Origin: Camillea tinctor
Lineage: Eukaryota > Ascomycota > Sordariomycetes > Xylariales > Xylariaceae
Reading direction: 5' to 3'
Length of the DNA stretch: 64,000 nucleotides
NCBI GenBank assembly: GCA_022578605.1
Contig: MU394069.1
Coordinates: 186,001-250,000 of the forward strand
The notes under the pieces were generated by a model. It was not told the origin of the DNA. It did no database searches and saw only the letters and a list, made by a program, of their open reading frames with translations. The translations under genes and the position numbers were made by a program. Positions 1-10,241 of the stretch are shown here, piece after piece (the stretch's first letter is position 1; each line of letters starts with the position of its first letter).

Positions 1-1302
1 CTTGACACGGGCCCTGAACTCCTCCACCGCGACGCTGAGGTCGGGGAGGGGCGTCATCTTCGCGGGCACCGGCACCGCCGCTCCTGCTCCCCCCCCCAGG
101 CGGCGGCGCTGCTGCTCGCGCTCCTCGGCGAGCCCGTCCATGCCCTTGCGCGTCTGCGCCGTCTCGTACGCAGCGCGGCGCTCGGCCTCCGAGTCATCGC
201 TGCTGTTTCCGCCGTCGGAGCCGCCCCCCTCGGCGGCGGTGATGAGCTGCGCTATCTCGGCGCGCCGCCGCCGCCGCGCCGAGCGCTCCGCTTTGCGGCC
301 TAGCGCGAGCGCCCCGTCGTCCACGTACTCGTCGAAGCCCTCGCCGAGGTCCTCGTCCTCGCGCACGAGGCGGGTGTCCGGTTTGTTGCTCCCTTGGCGC
401 GAGAGCACTGTGAGGTACGAGTCCCCGCCCCGCCGCTCGTCGTCGTCGGAGAGGGAGATGAAGTCCTCCGAGTCTTGCGCGCCTCCCCCGTGCTGCATGG
501 CTAGGCGGGCGCGCCGCGATTTCTTCTCCTGAATTTGGGCGGAGGTTAGGACTGCTGTTGTGGTTTCGGTGGTGGTGGTGAGGGAACGGGGAGGTTCTTC
601 CGTGTCCACGATCATGGCGCCGTCGAGCTCGGAGGGGTCGAGGGACATGGCTTCGTCTTCGTCGTTGTTTGGGGGGTGGAGTTTAGAGAGGTTTTGCGGG
701 GTGTTCGGTGTGGATGATTGTAACTCGGAGAGGTACTCCTTGCTATATCGCGGGCGGTCATCGTCGTTGTCCATAGAGCGCATAGGTAACCGGTTCGAGG
801 GTAGGTTCTTCGGTATGCCTTTTTTGTAGGCGTTGTTCTCGGCTGCTATACTCGCTAGGCCGGATTTCTTTACGGGCGCAAACACCTCCTCACCTCCCAC
901 AACCATTGGGTCTTCATCGTCGCCCCCCATTTCGCTAGGCCCGAAGGATAGACGTGACGCGGTGGATTGGCGCTTTTTAGACTTGGTAGATGTAGATTTG
1001 CCAAGTGACGGGCGTATTCGCAAGGGTGCACCGCCATCTTCGTCATCTTCGGCAGGTTCATCTTTGGGATCTGGAGTGGAAGTCTTGCGAGAAGAGTCCG
1101 AGGGGGGTTCCTCGTTCACATTTATGCTTTTGCGCAGTGATGAATGTTTGAAGGGTTTGTTGCGACTCGTCTTGAATGTCGCTTGCAGGGCTGGTTCTTG
1201 TGGTTCGGGAGGTGGATTTAACGATGCAGTGGAAGGACTATCATCGTCGTCATCTTGTACGGTAATCTTCCTCGCCTTGCGCTTGGCCCCAAACGAACTC
1301 AT
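1..1302 (-). CDS. Ntr2-like spliceosome disassembly factor (partial, 3' end outside window)
   Basis: The minus-strand frame is open from an ATG at 1302 to the window edge (434 codons, no stop). The protein starts MSSFGAKRKARKITVQDDDD and is acidic and Ser/Pro-rich. Near residue 190 it has the motif YSKEYLSELQSSTPNTP, which I associate with the fungal nineteen-complex-related protein 2 (Ntr2) family. After this come acidic/Arg-rich, probably coiled segments such as ERSARRRRRAEIAQLI. Ntr2 works with Ntr1 and the helicase Prp43 to take apart the intron-lariat spliceosome in the nucleus; that role is family knowledge. It is divergent from the SmG gene, another splicing component. The plus-strand frames here are Ser/Arg-rich mirror images of this gene. 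A GCFC-type factor is the main alternative. The C-terminus is not visible. Confidence 0.75.
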   Translation of the reverse strand, partial: MSSFGAKRKARKITVQDDDDDSPSTASLNPPPEPQEPALQATFKTSRNKPFKHSSLRKSINVNEEPPSDSSRKTSTPDPKDEPAEDDEDGGAPLRIRPSLGKSTSTKSKKRQSTASRLSFGPSEMGGDDEDPMVVGGEEVFAPVKKSGLASIAAENNAYKKGIPKNLPSNRLPMRSMDNDDDRPRYSKEYLSELQSSTPNTPQNLSKLHPPNNDEDEAMSLDPSELDGAMIVDTEEPPRSLTTTTETTTAVLTSAQIQEKKSRRARLAMQHGGGAQDSEDFISLSDDDERRGGDSYLTVLSRQGSNKPDTRLVREDEDLGEGFDEYVDDGALALGRKAERSARRRRRAEIAQLITAAEGGGSDGGNSSDDSEAERRAAYETAQTRKGMDGLAEEREQQRRRLGGGAGAAVPVPAKMTPLPDLSVAVEEFRARVK

Positions 1303-1670
1303 GGTGAAGATGTTGAATTGTTGATGAAAGTTGGAAAGTTTAGGTAATAAAGTAAACTTACATGAGATTTGGAGCTTGTATTTGGAGCTTGGGATGTCAT
1401 TGATGGGACAGTAATCGATAAAGAATTCCTTATCTTATCACGTTTTAGCTTGGCTTGGCTGCTTGGTTAGGCTTGTCTCTAGCATAGCAAGCTGGTAGGC
1501 TTACACATGCCGCCTACAACAGTTCATTCTCCCCCTGTAATAAACTCTACCCCTACAATAAACTACCTAAACTTATTATTAAAGCTTCTTCTACCGCGAA
1601 AGACAAACCGAAACTAATCCACCATCTTCTTCCTCTCAACTCACTCCGCTTCACCTCCAACTCTGTCAAC
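1303..1670. promoter_or_regulatory. Shared divergent promoter region (Ntr2-like / SmG)
   Basis: These 368 bp separate the two divergent start codons. The stretch before the SmG ATG is pyrimidine-rich (about 1585-1670), as is common in fungal promoters and 5' leaders. No classical TATA box was picked out. The placement suggests a bidirectional promoter for two splicing genes; this is an inference. Confidence 0.5.
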
Positions 1671-2142
1671 ATGGCCCCCGCACAGCCAGAACTGAAGAAG
1701 GTAGGTGAAAATCTCTTGACCTTCTTACTCTTACCCCTTGCTTACCATTTACTTTTTTCTTAGTATCTCGACAAGAGACTATTCGTCCAGCTCAACGGCA
1801 GCCGCAAGGTCATAGGAATACTCCGTGGCTACGATGTAAGACGCTCTCCCTCAGCCAGCTCTCTCTCAACCCGGGACAAGCGTAACCAAATAACTAACCA
1901 ATGGCTCTCTATCCAGGTCTTCCTGAACATTGTCTTGGACGACGCGGTTGAGGAGAAAGACGGCGGCGAGAAAGTCAGATTGGGCATGGTCGTATGTGTT
2001 CTCCTTGCTATGCACTAACGTCGACAGCAAATAAAATAGTGTCATGGACTAACGGATATACGATACGCTATAGGTCATTCGAGGTAACTCGGTTGTCATG
2101 CTCGAAGCACTCGAGAGAATTGGCGGCGACCGCGATAAATGA
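1671..2142 (+). CDS. Small nuclear ribonucleoprotein G (SmG)
   Basis: Four exons, 1671-1700, 1764-1835, 1917-1991 and 2074-2142, join in phase 0 to an 81-residue protein, the usual SmG length. It begins MAPAQPELKKYLDKRLFVQL. It carries Sm1 features (LNGSRKVIGILRGYDVFLNIVLDD) and the Sm2 signature VIRGNSVVMLEAL, where the RGN turn contacts snRNA. SmG is one of the seven Sm proteins in the ring around U1, U2, U4 and U5 snRNAs. All introns are GT-AG, and two have clear CTAAC branch points (near 1891 and 2049). The three introns divide an 81-codon gene, and the first exon encodes only 10 residues. Confidence 0.95.
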
Positions 2143-4273
2143 GGGAGGGAAACTATGGACGAATTCGGTGGTGGACAAAAATAAATAAACACAACCTCGG
2201 CGCAATATACTCGCCTTGATTGATACCCACGTCGGGGAACGAAGGCCAAACCCGAAGAATGTTGTTGTATTCAACCTGTGAACGAGTTACTGCGGAAAAT
2301 TGGGCGTTCGGGAGGAATAGGGAAGCTTCTGACAATAGGAATATGACTACGAATACGAGAGCACCTGAAGTCTAGGCGGTGTGTCTCCCTAAAGCTGTCT
2401 AGGTAGATCAAAACGAGATGTACGATCCCGCCATCAATAAGGAACTTTGCTTCGTGAACCATCGGGTTCCACTGAGCCTTATGTCGTGATCTTTTGCCCA
2501 TACTTTGTGTCGTCTGACATGATATCCTTACGCGCTCGGAACTGATTGTGATGTTGCTTTGACCTGTATCTGATATCTCACAATCAGATCAAATAGTATT
2601 ATGATGTTGTTTCAACAGATGGCTTGGGAGCCAAAGCGGCATGGGATGTTCAAGATATATGCTTGTTAACGCGTCTATTTTACACGAAAATAAGATGATT
2701 CCTCCAAGCCACAGACGGCGGATCTTAACGGAACATGACGTGATAAGAGCAAGCAAGTGATATCATCTTGGTATGCAAACGAAAAACAAGAACAAGAGGT
2801 ATTGTAGTTTGACAGAGCTCGCTCGGTGTCAAAAGTTAGGGATGATATGTGACGGATATTTGTGTCGCTCTCTTCCACTATAGTAGGTTACGTGGTTGCT
2901 AGTCAGGGGGCGTCTGACTTCTTTCGAACCCAATCGTCACTGAGTATATCACAGGGTATGGTTGTCGAAGACTGAGATCTTGGGCCGGTATTCATCTGTC
3001 AAGAAACGCCGTGAAAAAAAGCAAACTTATTGAGTTGTTCTCGGTGTGATACTACCAGACAGGAGTAGGCTATCCAGAACACACAAACGACAGTAGTGAG
3101 TCTCGCACACGGTTCATGGCCGTGCGTGGACATAACAGTCAGCCAGCCAGCCTTACACAACTCTGATGTAGGTAGTCATTGTCCTACCTACCTAGGTGCT
3201 CGGCATATCACGTTCCTACACAATATCCCCGTAAGTCCTAACTGTGGCCGCTCATATGACAGCATCTCGCAAACAACTGTCACGGCAACAACTTCCCCCC
3301 TCCCCTCGACCAACCATATCTCGATCACAGCATGTGGCGTACAGCCTTACCCCCCAATCGCCAGAACCATGGAGACGGGAGAGACGGGGGCCATCGACAA
3401 ACGTGCTGTCCATCCGTTTATCTCAATACAACCGAAGCTCCCCTCCCCCTTTCCCCTCCTCCCCAGACCCGCGAATCGGCAAGTGATTGCGATGACGGTT
3501 GCTTTGCAGCGGCTTATGCCACGTATGAGAGCGCAGCAGTGAGGGGGGAAAGGGAATGCTTCATAGGGCTGGGACTGGAGCTGGAGCTGCAAGCAACGGG
3601 CCGCTGCGCATGTCTCCCTGCAGCAACCAGAGAGATCGACGCACGTCGAAGGTTGCAAGCCCGGTCATCTTTCGGGGGAGATGGGGGAGAGCATGTAGGT
3701 GTCTGGTTGGTTAGCATCACGGACAAGGCTACAAGGCACCTCCGTTTGCAAGCTTAACCCTGGACGGCGGCGGACTGCCGGAGAACCTTGCCTACGAGAG
3801 TGGGGGATGAGTGATAGGGGAAGAAACGAGGGTTCTTGCGGAAAGATCATGCAGAAGCGATTGCGATTGTTATGTTCGCCTCACTTTTCGATTTAAGGGG
3901 GAGAATGCGTTCTCCCTTAAAAGCCAGCTGCTAGGACCCGAGGCTCTCTGTTTGTATATGCGGGTTAGATTCGGTCGTTGTGACCTAGGCACGTCAGCTT
4001 TGTCTTTACCGTTTGGTTTATTTTTAAGGGGGGGACACATCAAGAGACAGGTCACAACTCAAACTCAGTCTGCCATTGTAATCCTCGTCGAGGAGCCTTG
4101 ACTTCGAGTATGGCATGCAAAGGTCCAGGTATAAAACAAGGCAGCTCCCACAGCGGCTCCTTGTGGTTGTTGTATTCAAAGAGAGACATGTTAGATACTG
4201 ATCTTGTTCGAGTCCCCCCTATTATCCATCCGAACCAACACACAACGATATTACCCCCTCACACTCCTCCACG
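2143..4273. other. Intergenic, no gene recognised
   Basis: About 2.1 kb between SmG and the P450. Overlapping frames on both strands at 3.1-3.8 kb have no recognisable domain and no splice-supported extension. One ACCTAGGT palindrome lies at 3190-3197. The last 150 bp form the P450 promoter. Confidence 0.6.
4130..4136 (+). promoter_or_regulatory. TATA box of the P450 gene
   Basis: A perfect TATAAAA lies 138 bp upstream of the P450 start codon on the coding strand, followed by a C-rich leader. The spacing fits a fungal promoter with a 5' leader of roughly 100 nt. Confidence 0.5.
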
Positions 4274-5708
4274 ATGTTGATCCCCTTCATCCTCGCCCTA
4301 CTAATCATAACCTACTTCCTCCACTCCCGCCTATTCCCTCCCCAACCCATCCCCATCTCCCCTCCCACAACCCTCGAAGCCCACCGCAGCATCGCCGACT
4401 TCAGCGCCCTGGGCGCTAACTCGCTCTCCGCGCGCCTGCGCCTCCGCGCCCTCCCCAACGCGCGCCTCATCACCGCCTTCGGCCTCGTGAACTCCTTCAC
4501 CACGACCGACCGCACGGTGCACGCCCTGTTCCTGCGCAAAGCCAACGCCGCCATCCGCGGCGTCGACTGGGCCGCGCTCCCCGCGCTCGCGGAAAACATC
4601 CTCGACCGCACCACAGCCCATCTCCGGCGCCCCGCCGACGACGACCCGCGCGTCCCCCTCGCGGCCCTCGTGCGCACGAGCACGCTCGTGCTCGTGCTCG
4701 CCGTGCTCTTCGGCACGGAGCCCCGCGCCGTGGAACTGAAGCACGCGCAGGCCGCCGCGGAGGCGATCAACCGCCTGTGGCTGCGGTCGAAAAGCAGCGC
4801 CCCCTCTGCTTACCCTGCTTCCCAGGACGCAGACCGGGCGCTCCTGGCCGCCGCGCTGGAGCGCCTGCTGCCCGAGCAGTGCGCCCCGCGCGGCAAGCCC
4901 GCGGACCATCCCCTGAACCTGATCATCCCCGCGTTCGAGACGCTCTGGCGCGTGGTCCTGCTCGCGTTCGTGGCGGCCACGGATACGGGCGCTGTGGATG
5001 CGGAGACGAGCGCGAGGCTCGCGGAGGCGGCGGCCGATGTGCAGGCGTGTTGTTACGGGACCGAGGAGCGGAGGATGGTGGCGTTGGGGTTTGCGAAGGT
5101 AAGATTCCCGTTCCCCCCTTTGTTCCTCTTTTTGGCTTCTATCTGTTCTGGAGGGGGGGGGGGGGGGGGGGTTATACGCTATGCCGCTTCTCCCCCTTTT
5201 TCCCCTTCAGGGGAGAAGTATCAGAAGAAGGGGTTGGAAATTAGGGACAGAGCAGGCGATTTTATTTTCCTTTACAAGATACCGTCGCTAAATCCCTGGA
5301 CAGGAGGGTCTGCGCCTCTACCCGCCCACCAAGCGCATCAAGCGCGCGCTCCTCGACGGCCCCGGCATCGTGGAGGCCGACGTGGAGAAGTGCCACCGAG
5401 ATACGGCGATCTGGGGCGCGGACGCGCTGCGGTTCCGGCCCGCGCGCTTTGATCCGGCGGCGCTGACGCCGCGCATGAGACGGGCCTATATGCCCTTTGG
5501 CGTGGGGAAGCACCAATGCCCCGCCGCAGCCGGGTTCGGCGAGCGTATGGTCGCGCTGCTGATATTGGTCCTGGTGCGAAGGTTCGGGGTTGACGCGGGG
5601 GGCAAGCTGGTTAGGTTTGATGGCGAGAAGGCGTGCGAGGGGAAGGGTGAGGGGGGCGTGCTGCCGTCGTGTCGGCATGAGATGGAGGCTTGGACTATAC
5701 GGGTTTAG
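4274..5708 (+). CDS. Short cytochrome P450 monooxygenase
   Basis: Two exons, 4274-5098 and 5304-5708 (phase 0), give 409 residues. The N-terminus is a membrane anchor (LIPFILALLIITYFL). The ExxR K-helix motif EGLRLYPPT starts at the second exon, the FRPARF 'PERF' motif follows, and the heme-thiolate loop is PFGVGKHQCP with Cys as axial ligand. P450s of this type sit on the ER membrane and insert oxygen into lipophilic substrates. The protein is about 100 residues shorter than most fungal P450s. The I-helix region (LLAFVAATDT) lacks a textbook AGxxT. The missing length is in the N-terminal half; the C-terminal core looks complete. The intron contains an 18-G run. The nearest neighbour is an MFS transporter on the same strand. 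Substrate and CYP family cannot be assigned. Confidence 0.85.
5154..5171 (+). repeat. Poly-G tract inside the P450 intron
   Basis: Eighteen consecutive G lie within the single intron (5099-5303). They do not affect the reading frame. The exact length may be uncertain because homopolymers are sequenced poorly. Confidence 0.8.
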
Positions 5709-6498
5709 GGAGGTATGAAGCGAGGGATGAGGGAGCAAGGTGGGAAATAGAATGTGTTGGTTGATAGATAGATTTTAACGGCAACATGAAAAATATGGTT
5801 CATCCTCTTTACCACGGCAACTTGTCTAACTTAGCAGTAGTTACCATACCCCGACTGAAGCAATCCCTTGATGCCATATATCCGTTTGCTTCCCCAGCCT
5901 TCATCTAGCTGGCGTTACACCCAGATCTGCAAGGTCAATGTGACTGTCACCCACCTAACTGAGTCTGGCCAGGACAGGCGGGATCTGCTTCTCGGCACGG
6001 GGGAACGCACAGCCAAGATGTGGTTGTCGGACGATGGCACACAGACATATACCTATATCAGTACGCATGTACATACATACATACACCTACCTAGGTTAGG
6101 TAGGTAGGTTATACTAACATAAACGTTGAGGAGGGGACCTGCAGGTGTGGATATACCAACCACTCAGATTCTGAGAAGGCCTAGCACGCCATGCGCTCCT
6201 ATTTTTAGTCAACGTATGTGTGCCAGGATGGCTTCGATCTGTGGGGATTATTTTGCCTTCCCCTACCCCATACCCAAACTTTTTCTTAAAGTTCCGCGTT
6301 CCTAAGTGAATAATCTTTTTTTTTAAATTCACCGACAGCACTGGGTGGGTGATATTAAAGTTAACTGACATATTCTCCCTCTCATGTCTGTGGTGAACTC
6401 AATTATGCTCAGCGGAGTAATTTAATAAGAAGCCTGAGTGTCGGGTGTTGTCTTCCCACTAGTGGTCCCCATCTTCCCCCCGTGAACCATCACCCTCC
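5709..6498. other. Intergenic between P450 and MFS genes
   Basis: 790 bp in tandem orientation. It contains the P450 3' flank, an ACCTAGGT palindrome (6089-6096) within a TAGGTAGG-rich stretch, and the MFS promoter. No coding signal was seen. Confidence 0.55.
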
Positions 6499-8443
6499 AT
6501 GAAGACGTCGGCAGAGGAAGAACGTCCCGAGGGGGATGCCCCCCATCCCAGGCCGGGAGAGAGCATCGCGGTGGGAGTCGACGATCTCAGCATAATCCCC
6601 AAAGGCACCATCGACCCTGTGTATGAGGCAAAAGCGAGAGTGCTGAACCGGGCGGTAAGTTTTGCTCGGAAGATCCGAATATGGGGTACGTTTCTAACAT
6701 ATATTCGCAGATTCAAGATATTGGCAGTAAGAGACACACTTCCATTGCTTTCATACAACGGGGGATTCTTCAGAAGGCAAATCATCATGCGTTGAGGTGG
6801 TATAAGCCAATAAAATATCAGAAACTTGCCTCTTACCTCTATATTTACCCACCCACAATAAACACGACCGTGTCAGGGGGAGGTGTTCCTAGTTATAACT
6901 CCCTGTCTATAAATAACTTCAATTAGCCCCGGCATACTCGTACTCACAAAATCATCTAACTATAAACGCAAACAGTCGCTAACTCTAGAGGGCAGTGGGC
7001 TGGTACCAGTGGCAGCTATTCATAGTCGTGGGCTTCGGCTGGGCCTCGGACAACCTGTGGCCCATCGTCACATCGCTGATCCTCACGCCCATCTCGAACG
7101 AGTTCTCCGTCGCGCGCCCGCCCCTGCTGAGCCTCGCGCAGAACATCGGGCTCCTGGCCGGCGCGCTCTTCTGGGGCTTCGGGTGCGACGTGTTCGGGCG
7201 GCGGTGGGCCTTCAACCTGACGCTGGGGCTGACCGCGGTGTGGGGGCTCGTCGCCGCCTCGGCCCCTAACTTCGCTGCCATCGGCGTCTTCGCCGCGCTC
7301 TGGTCCTTCGGCGTCGGCGGCAACCTGCCCGTCGACTCGGCTATCTTCCTCGAGTTCCTGCCCGCCTCCCATCAGTACCTGCTCACCATCCTGTCTGTCG
7401 ACTGGAGCATCGCCCAGGTCGTCGCGAACCTGGTCGCGTGGCCGCTGCTCGGCGGCTTCACCTGCCAGCAGGACGAGGCGGGTGTTTGCACGAGGTCCGC
7501 GAACATGGGCTGGCGCTACTTCTTGATCGCCATGGGCGGGCTGACGCTTATCATGTTCATCGTGCGTTTCTTCTGCTTCACGATATACGAGTCGCCTAAG
7601 TACCTCATGGGCAAGGGCCTTGATGAAGAGGCCGTGCGCGTCGTCCACGAGGTCGCGAGGCGGAATAAGAAGACCTCGGCGCTGACGGTTGATGACCTGA
7701 AAGCGTGCGAGCCAGACGGGTATGAGCAGCGTGTCGGCGCGAGCGATGCCGTCAAGCGGAAACTGGAGGCTATCAACCTCACGCATATCCGCTCCTTATT
7801 TGCATCGAGGAAGTTAGGGTACAGCACGGCGGCGTTGATGAGTATCTGGGGGTTGATTGGTCTTGGGTAAGAACCTTCTCACACTCTGAGTTCGCGGATA
7901 CTAATATCTTCAACTAGATACCCACTGTACAACGCATATCTCCCGTACATCCAAGCAACCCGAGGTGTGGACTACGGCGACGGGTCAACGTACATCACGT
8001 ACCGCAACTCGCTAATCATCGCCGTCCTCGGCGTACCCGGGTCCATCGTCGGGGGCCTCCTCGTCGAAACGCCGCATTTCGGGCGAAAAGGCGCCCTGAG
8101 TCTGAGCACGGCCCTAACGGGCGTGTTCCTGTACTGCTCGACGACGGCGACCAACTCGTCGAGCCTGCTGGGATGGAATTGCGCTTACAACTTCACGAGC
8201 AACGTGATGTACGCCGTGCTGTACGCCTTCACGCCCGAGCTCTTCCCCACCAAGGACCGCGGCACCGGCAACGCGCTCACGGCCACCTCCAACCGCATCT
8301 TCGGCATCATGGCCCCGATCATCGCCATATACGCGAATCTCGAGACCGCGGCGCCGGTGTATACGAGCGGGGCGCTGTTTATCGCGGCTGGGCTCATCGT
8401 GCTGACGTTGCCCTTCGAGTCAAGGGGCAAGGCGAGTCTGTAG
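6499..8443 (+). CDS. MFS transporter, SV2/SVOP-like
   Basis: Four exons, 6499-6654, 6711-6726, 6996-7866 and 7918-8443, join without frame error to 522 residues. The second exon is only 16 nt and supplies most of IQDIGM. It gives the family-typical junction VLNRAIQDIGMGWYQWQLF. Hydrophobic segments fit 12 transmembrane helices. The loop GCDVFGRRWAF matches the G-x3-D-x2-GRR signature between TM2 and TM3. A second loop (TPHFGRKGAL) sits at the domain repeat, and a long cytoplasmic loop with the charged stretch EVARRNKK lies between halves. Relatives of the synaptic-vesicle-2/inorganic-phosphate branch carry small organic ions or sugars across the plasma membrane, but the substrate is not visible here. 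The upstream P450 on the same strand may be functionally linked; this is speculative. Confidence 0.88.
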
Positions 8444-10241
8444 GCTAGGCTGGACCCATTGATAGTTTTCAATCTAGGATAGGTGCAAATACCGTACTTA
8501 CGTTAGGGCGTTATGTACAAGGACTCCACATTGGTTGACGGTATTTGTTATGATTCCATTTGCGTTCTAGGAAATTATGAGATACCCTAGGTGATGAAAA
8601 ACTAGTAATCATAGGTATAACGAGCTTTATTCGATAATCACAAGTTCATGAGAAAGCCTTTTCTATCAATCGGGTTCATTTCATCGATATTTTATGATTA
8701 CTATGTAGGTTATGATGTTACTCTAATACGGAGGATTAGTTAGAGTCTCCTGGGATGACCTCCGCGGAGTTGCCAGTTGTAGCGTATATTCAGACAATCC
8801 ATGCAAGTGATGGTGAACCGGCTAGTAATACCAACGTTTCATAGAACAACTAGACCGGGACGTGAATCGTGAGCAGAACTAATCCACATAGCTAAGCTAA
8901 TTCAAATGATATAAGCTACACGCAGAGAGGAATGAATACCAAGTCGACATTAGGTGATTTAGATGTGTATATATGTCGGTTATGTTGAATGTTATTACGG
9001 GCTTGAACATTATAGGGGTTGCTTGGATTATCAACGTGGTGATCTATAAGATGTACTACATATAGCCAAGCATTTCCTTTCCCTTCGTTTTTCATTTTTT
9101 TTCTTTCCCCCTTCGGTTTTTCTTGTGTCTCTGCCTCCTCCCCTTCCCCCCTCTCCCCTCCCCTAAGTGCTCTTTCGCGAGCAAGCCAATGACATTCATT
9201 CCACGCAGATTAGCCACGCCTCACTAAAGCGAGACGACAATTTTGGCGATCCACGGCCCCTCCCCTGGAATAGTCCGTCTACGCTAGTAGGGACAAGCAG
9301 AAGAAAGTATAGTGCCGCTTCTTCCCCACACCCTGACCCGGTCGAATGGTTCATTGTTATAATTCCCGCCATCGCCCTAGCTAATACTCCTAGCACTCGG
9401 CGGTATTAGCCAACGAGAAAGCCGGCAATGCAAGATCCGCGCACTAGTCCGTTGCGGCCAAGAGAACCGGTCCTATAGCTCATCGAGCCGGATCTTGGTT
9501 CGCGGTTTTGCTTGGAGGGGGTTGCATAGTCAGTTCCGCAGCGCTGGGATGCATATCTAATTTAAGACCATCTCGAAATCAAGTTGTACATCATTCTACA
9601 CAGAGTCCTGGGACGGAACTGCCAGCTAGTTACGTAGCATCTTGTGTGAATCGGTTATTGTAATCATGAATTCATTGCTGCTGCTGCTGCTGGTTCAATA
9701 AATGCATTCTACTATTAAGAATCAGCCTCCAAATCTCTACGTCGATCAGTGGAACTGTAGATCTGGTTCTTGGCAATATGCATAGGTATTCAGGGTCTGT
9801 TTTGCGGCTTAAACACCGTAAGTGATATGGTTGGATCGTTGGCTACCAGTGCTCATGAGGATGGCTAAGACCATGTGTAGTGTAGATGTCACCCCCACGA
9901 ACATTGCTCTAGCGCAGAGAGCTTAGGAGGCCAATACGTGTTCATTAATTGTATTTCCTAATCACAATGTATGTACCTAGCCAAGCCACTGATAACAGCC
10001 CATCCATGTCGATGTTAAGCAGTATAGTAATAGTGAAGTGATCGACACAAATCGGTTACGAAGGTGGACTCGGATCTGAGACTAGGAACTACTAGATTCT
10101 CTCTTCTCTTCGCATCTTTGCGTCAGACTCACTATTTGGGCGACCTCTGGATTGCGACTCAAATATCGTCGAGGACCATGGCTTCTTCTGTGTCACGAAA
10201 ACCTGTTGCTCCTCCTATATGCTTTACTGGAGGATAGAGAA
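8444..10241. other. Intergenic, AT-rich
   Basis: 1.8 kb without a recognisable gene. It contains a strong pyrimidine tract (about 9075-9165) of the kind seen near fungal transcription starts and a short CTG repeat (9678-9692). A small plus-strand frame at 9167-9409 has no coding features. Confidence 0.5.

Noticed and set aside
2..1324. Three plus-strand Ser/Arg-rich frames
   Set aside because: They lie opposite the acidic, Ser-rich Ntr2-like gene; composition and lack of domains show they are mirror frames.
3096..3757. Overlapping frames on both strands
   Set aside because: No domain, no splice support, and several overlapping frames of similar size.
4331..4909. Long minus-strand frame opposite the P450
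   Set aside because: GC-rich shadow of the real coding exon.
7016..7786. 256-codon minus-strand frame opposite the MFS gene
   Set aside because: Highly charged, no hydrophobic core or domain; shadow of a GC-rich exon.
10152..10241. Upstream in-frame start for the 7TM-RGS gene
   Set aside because: Adds a Leu-rich leader not needed for the topology; the ATG at 10242 has better context.
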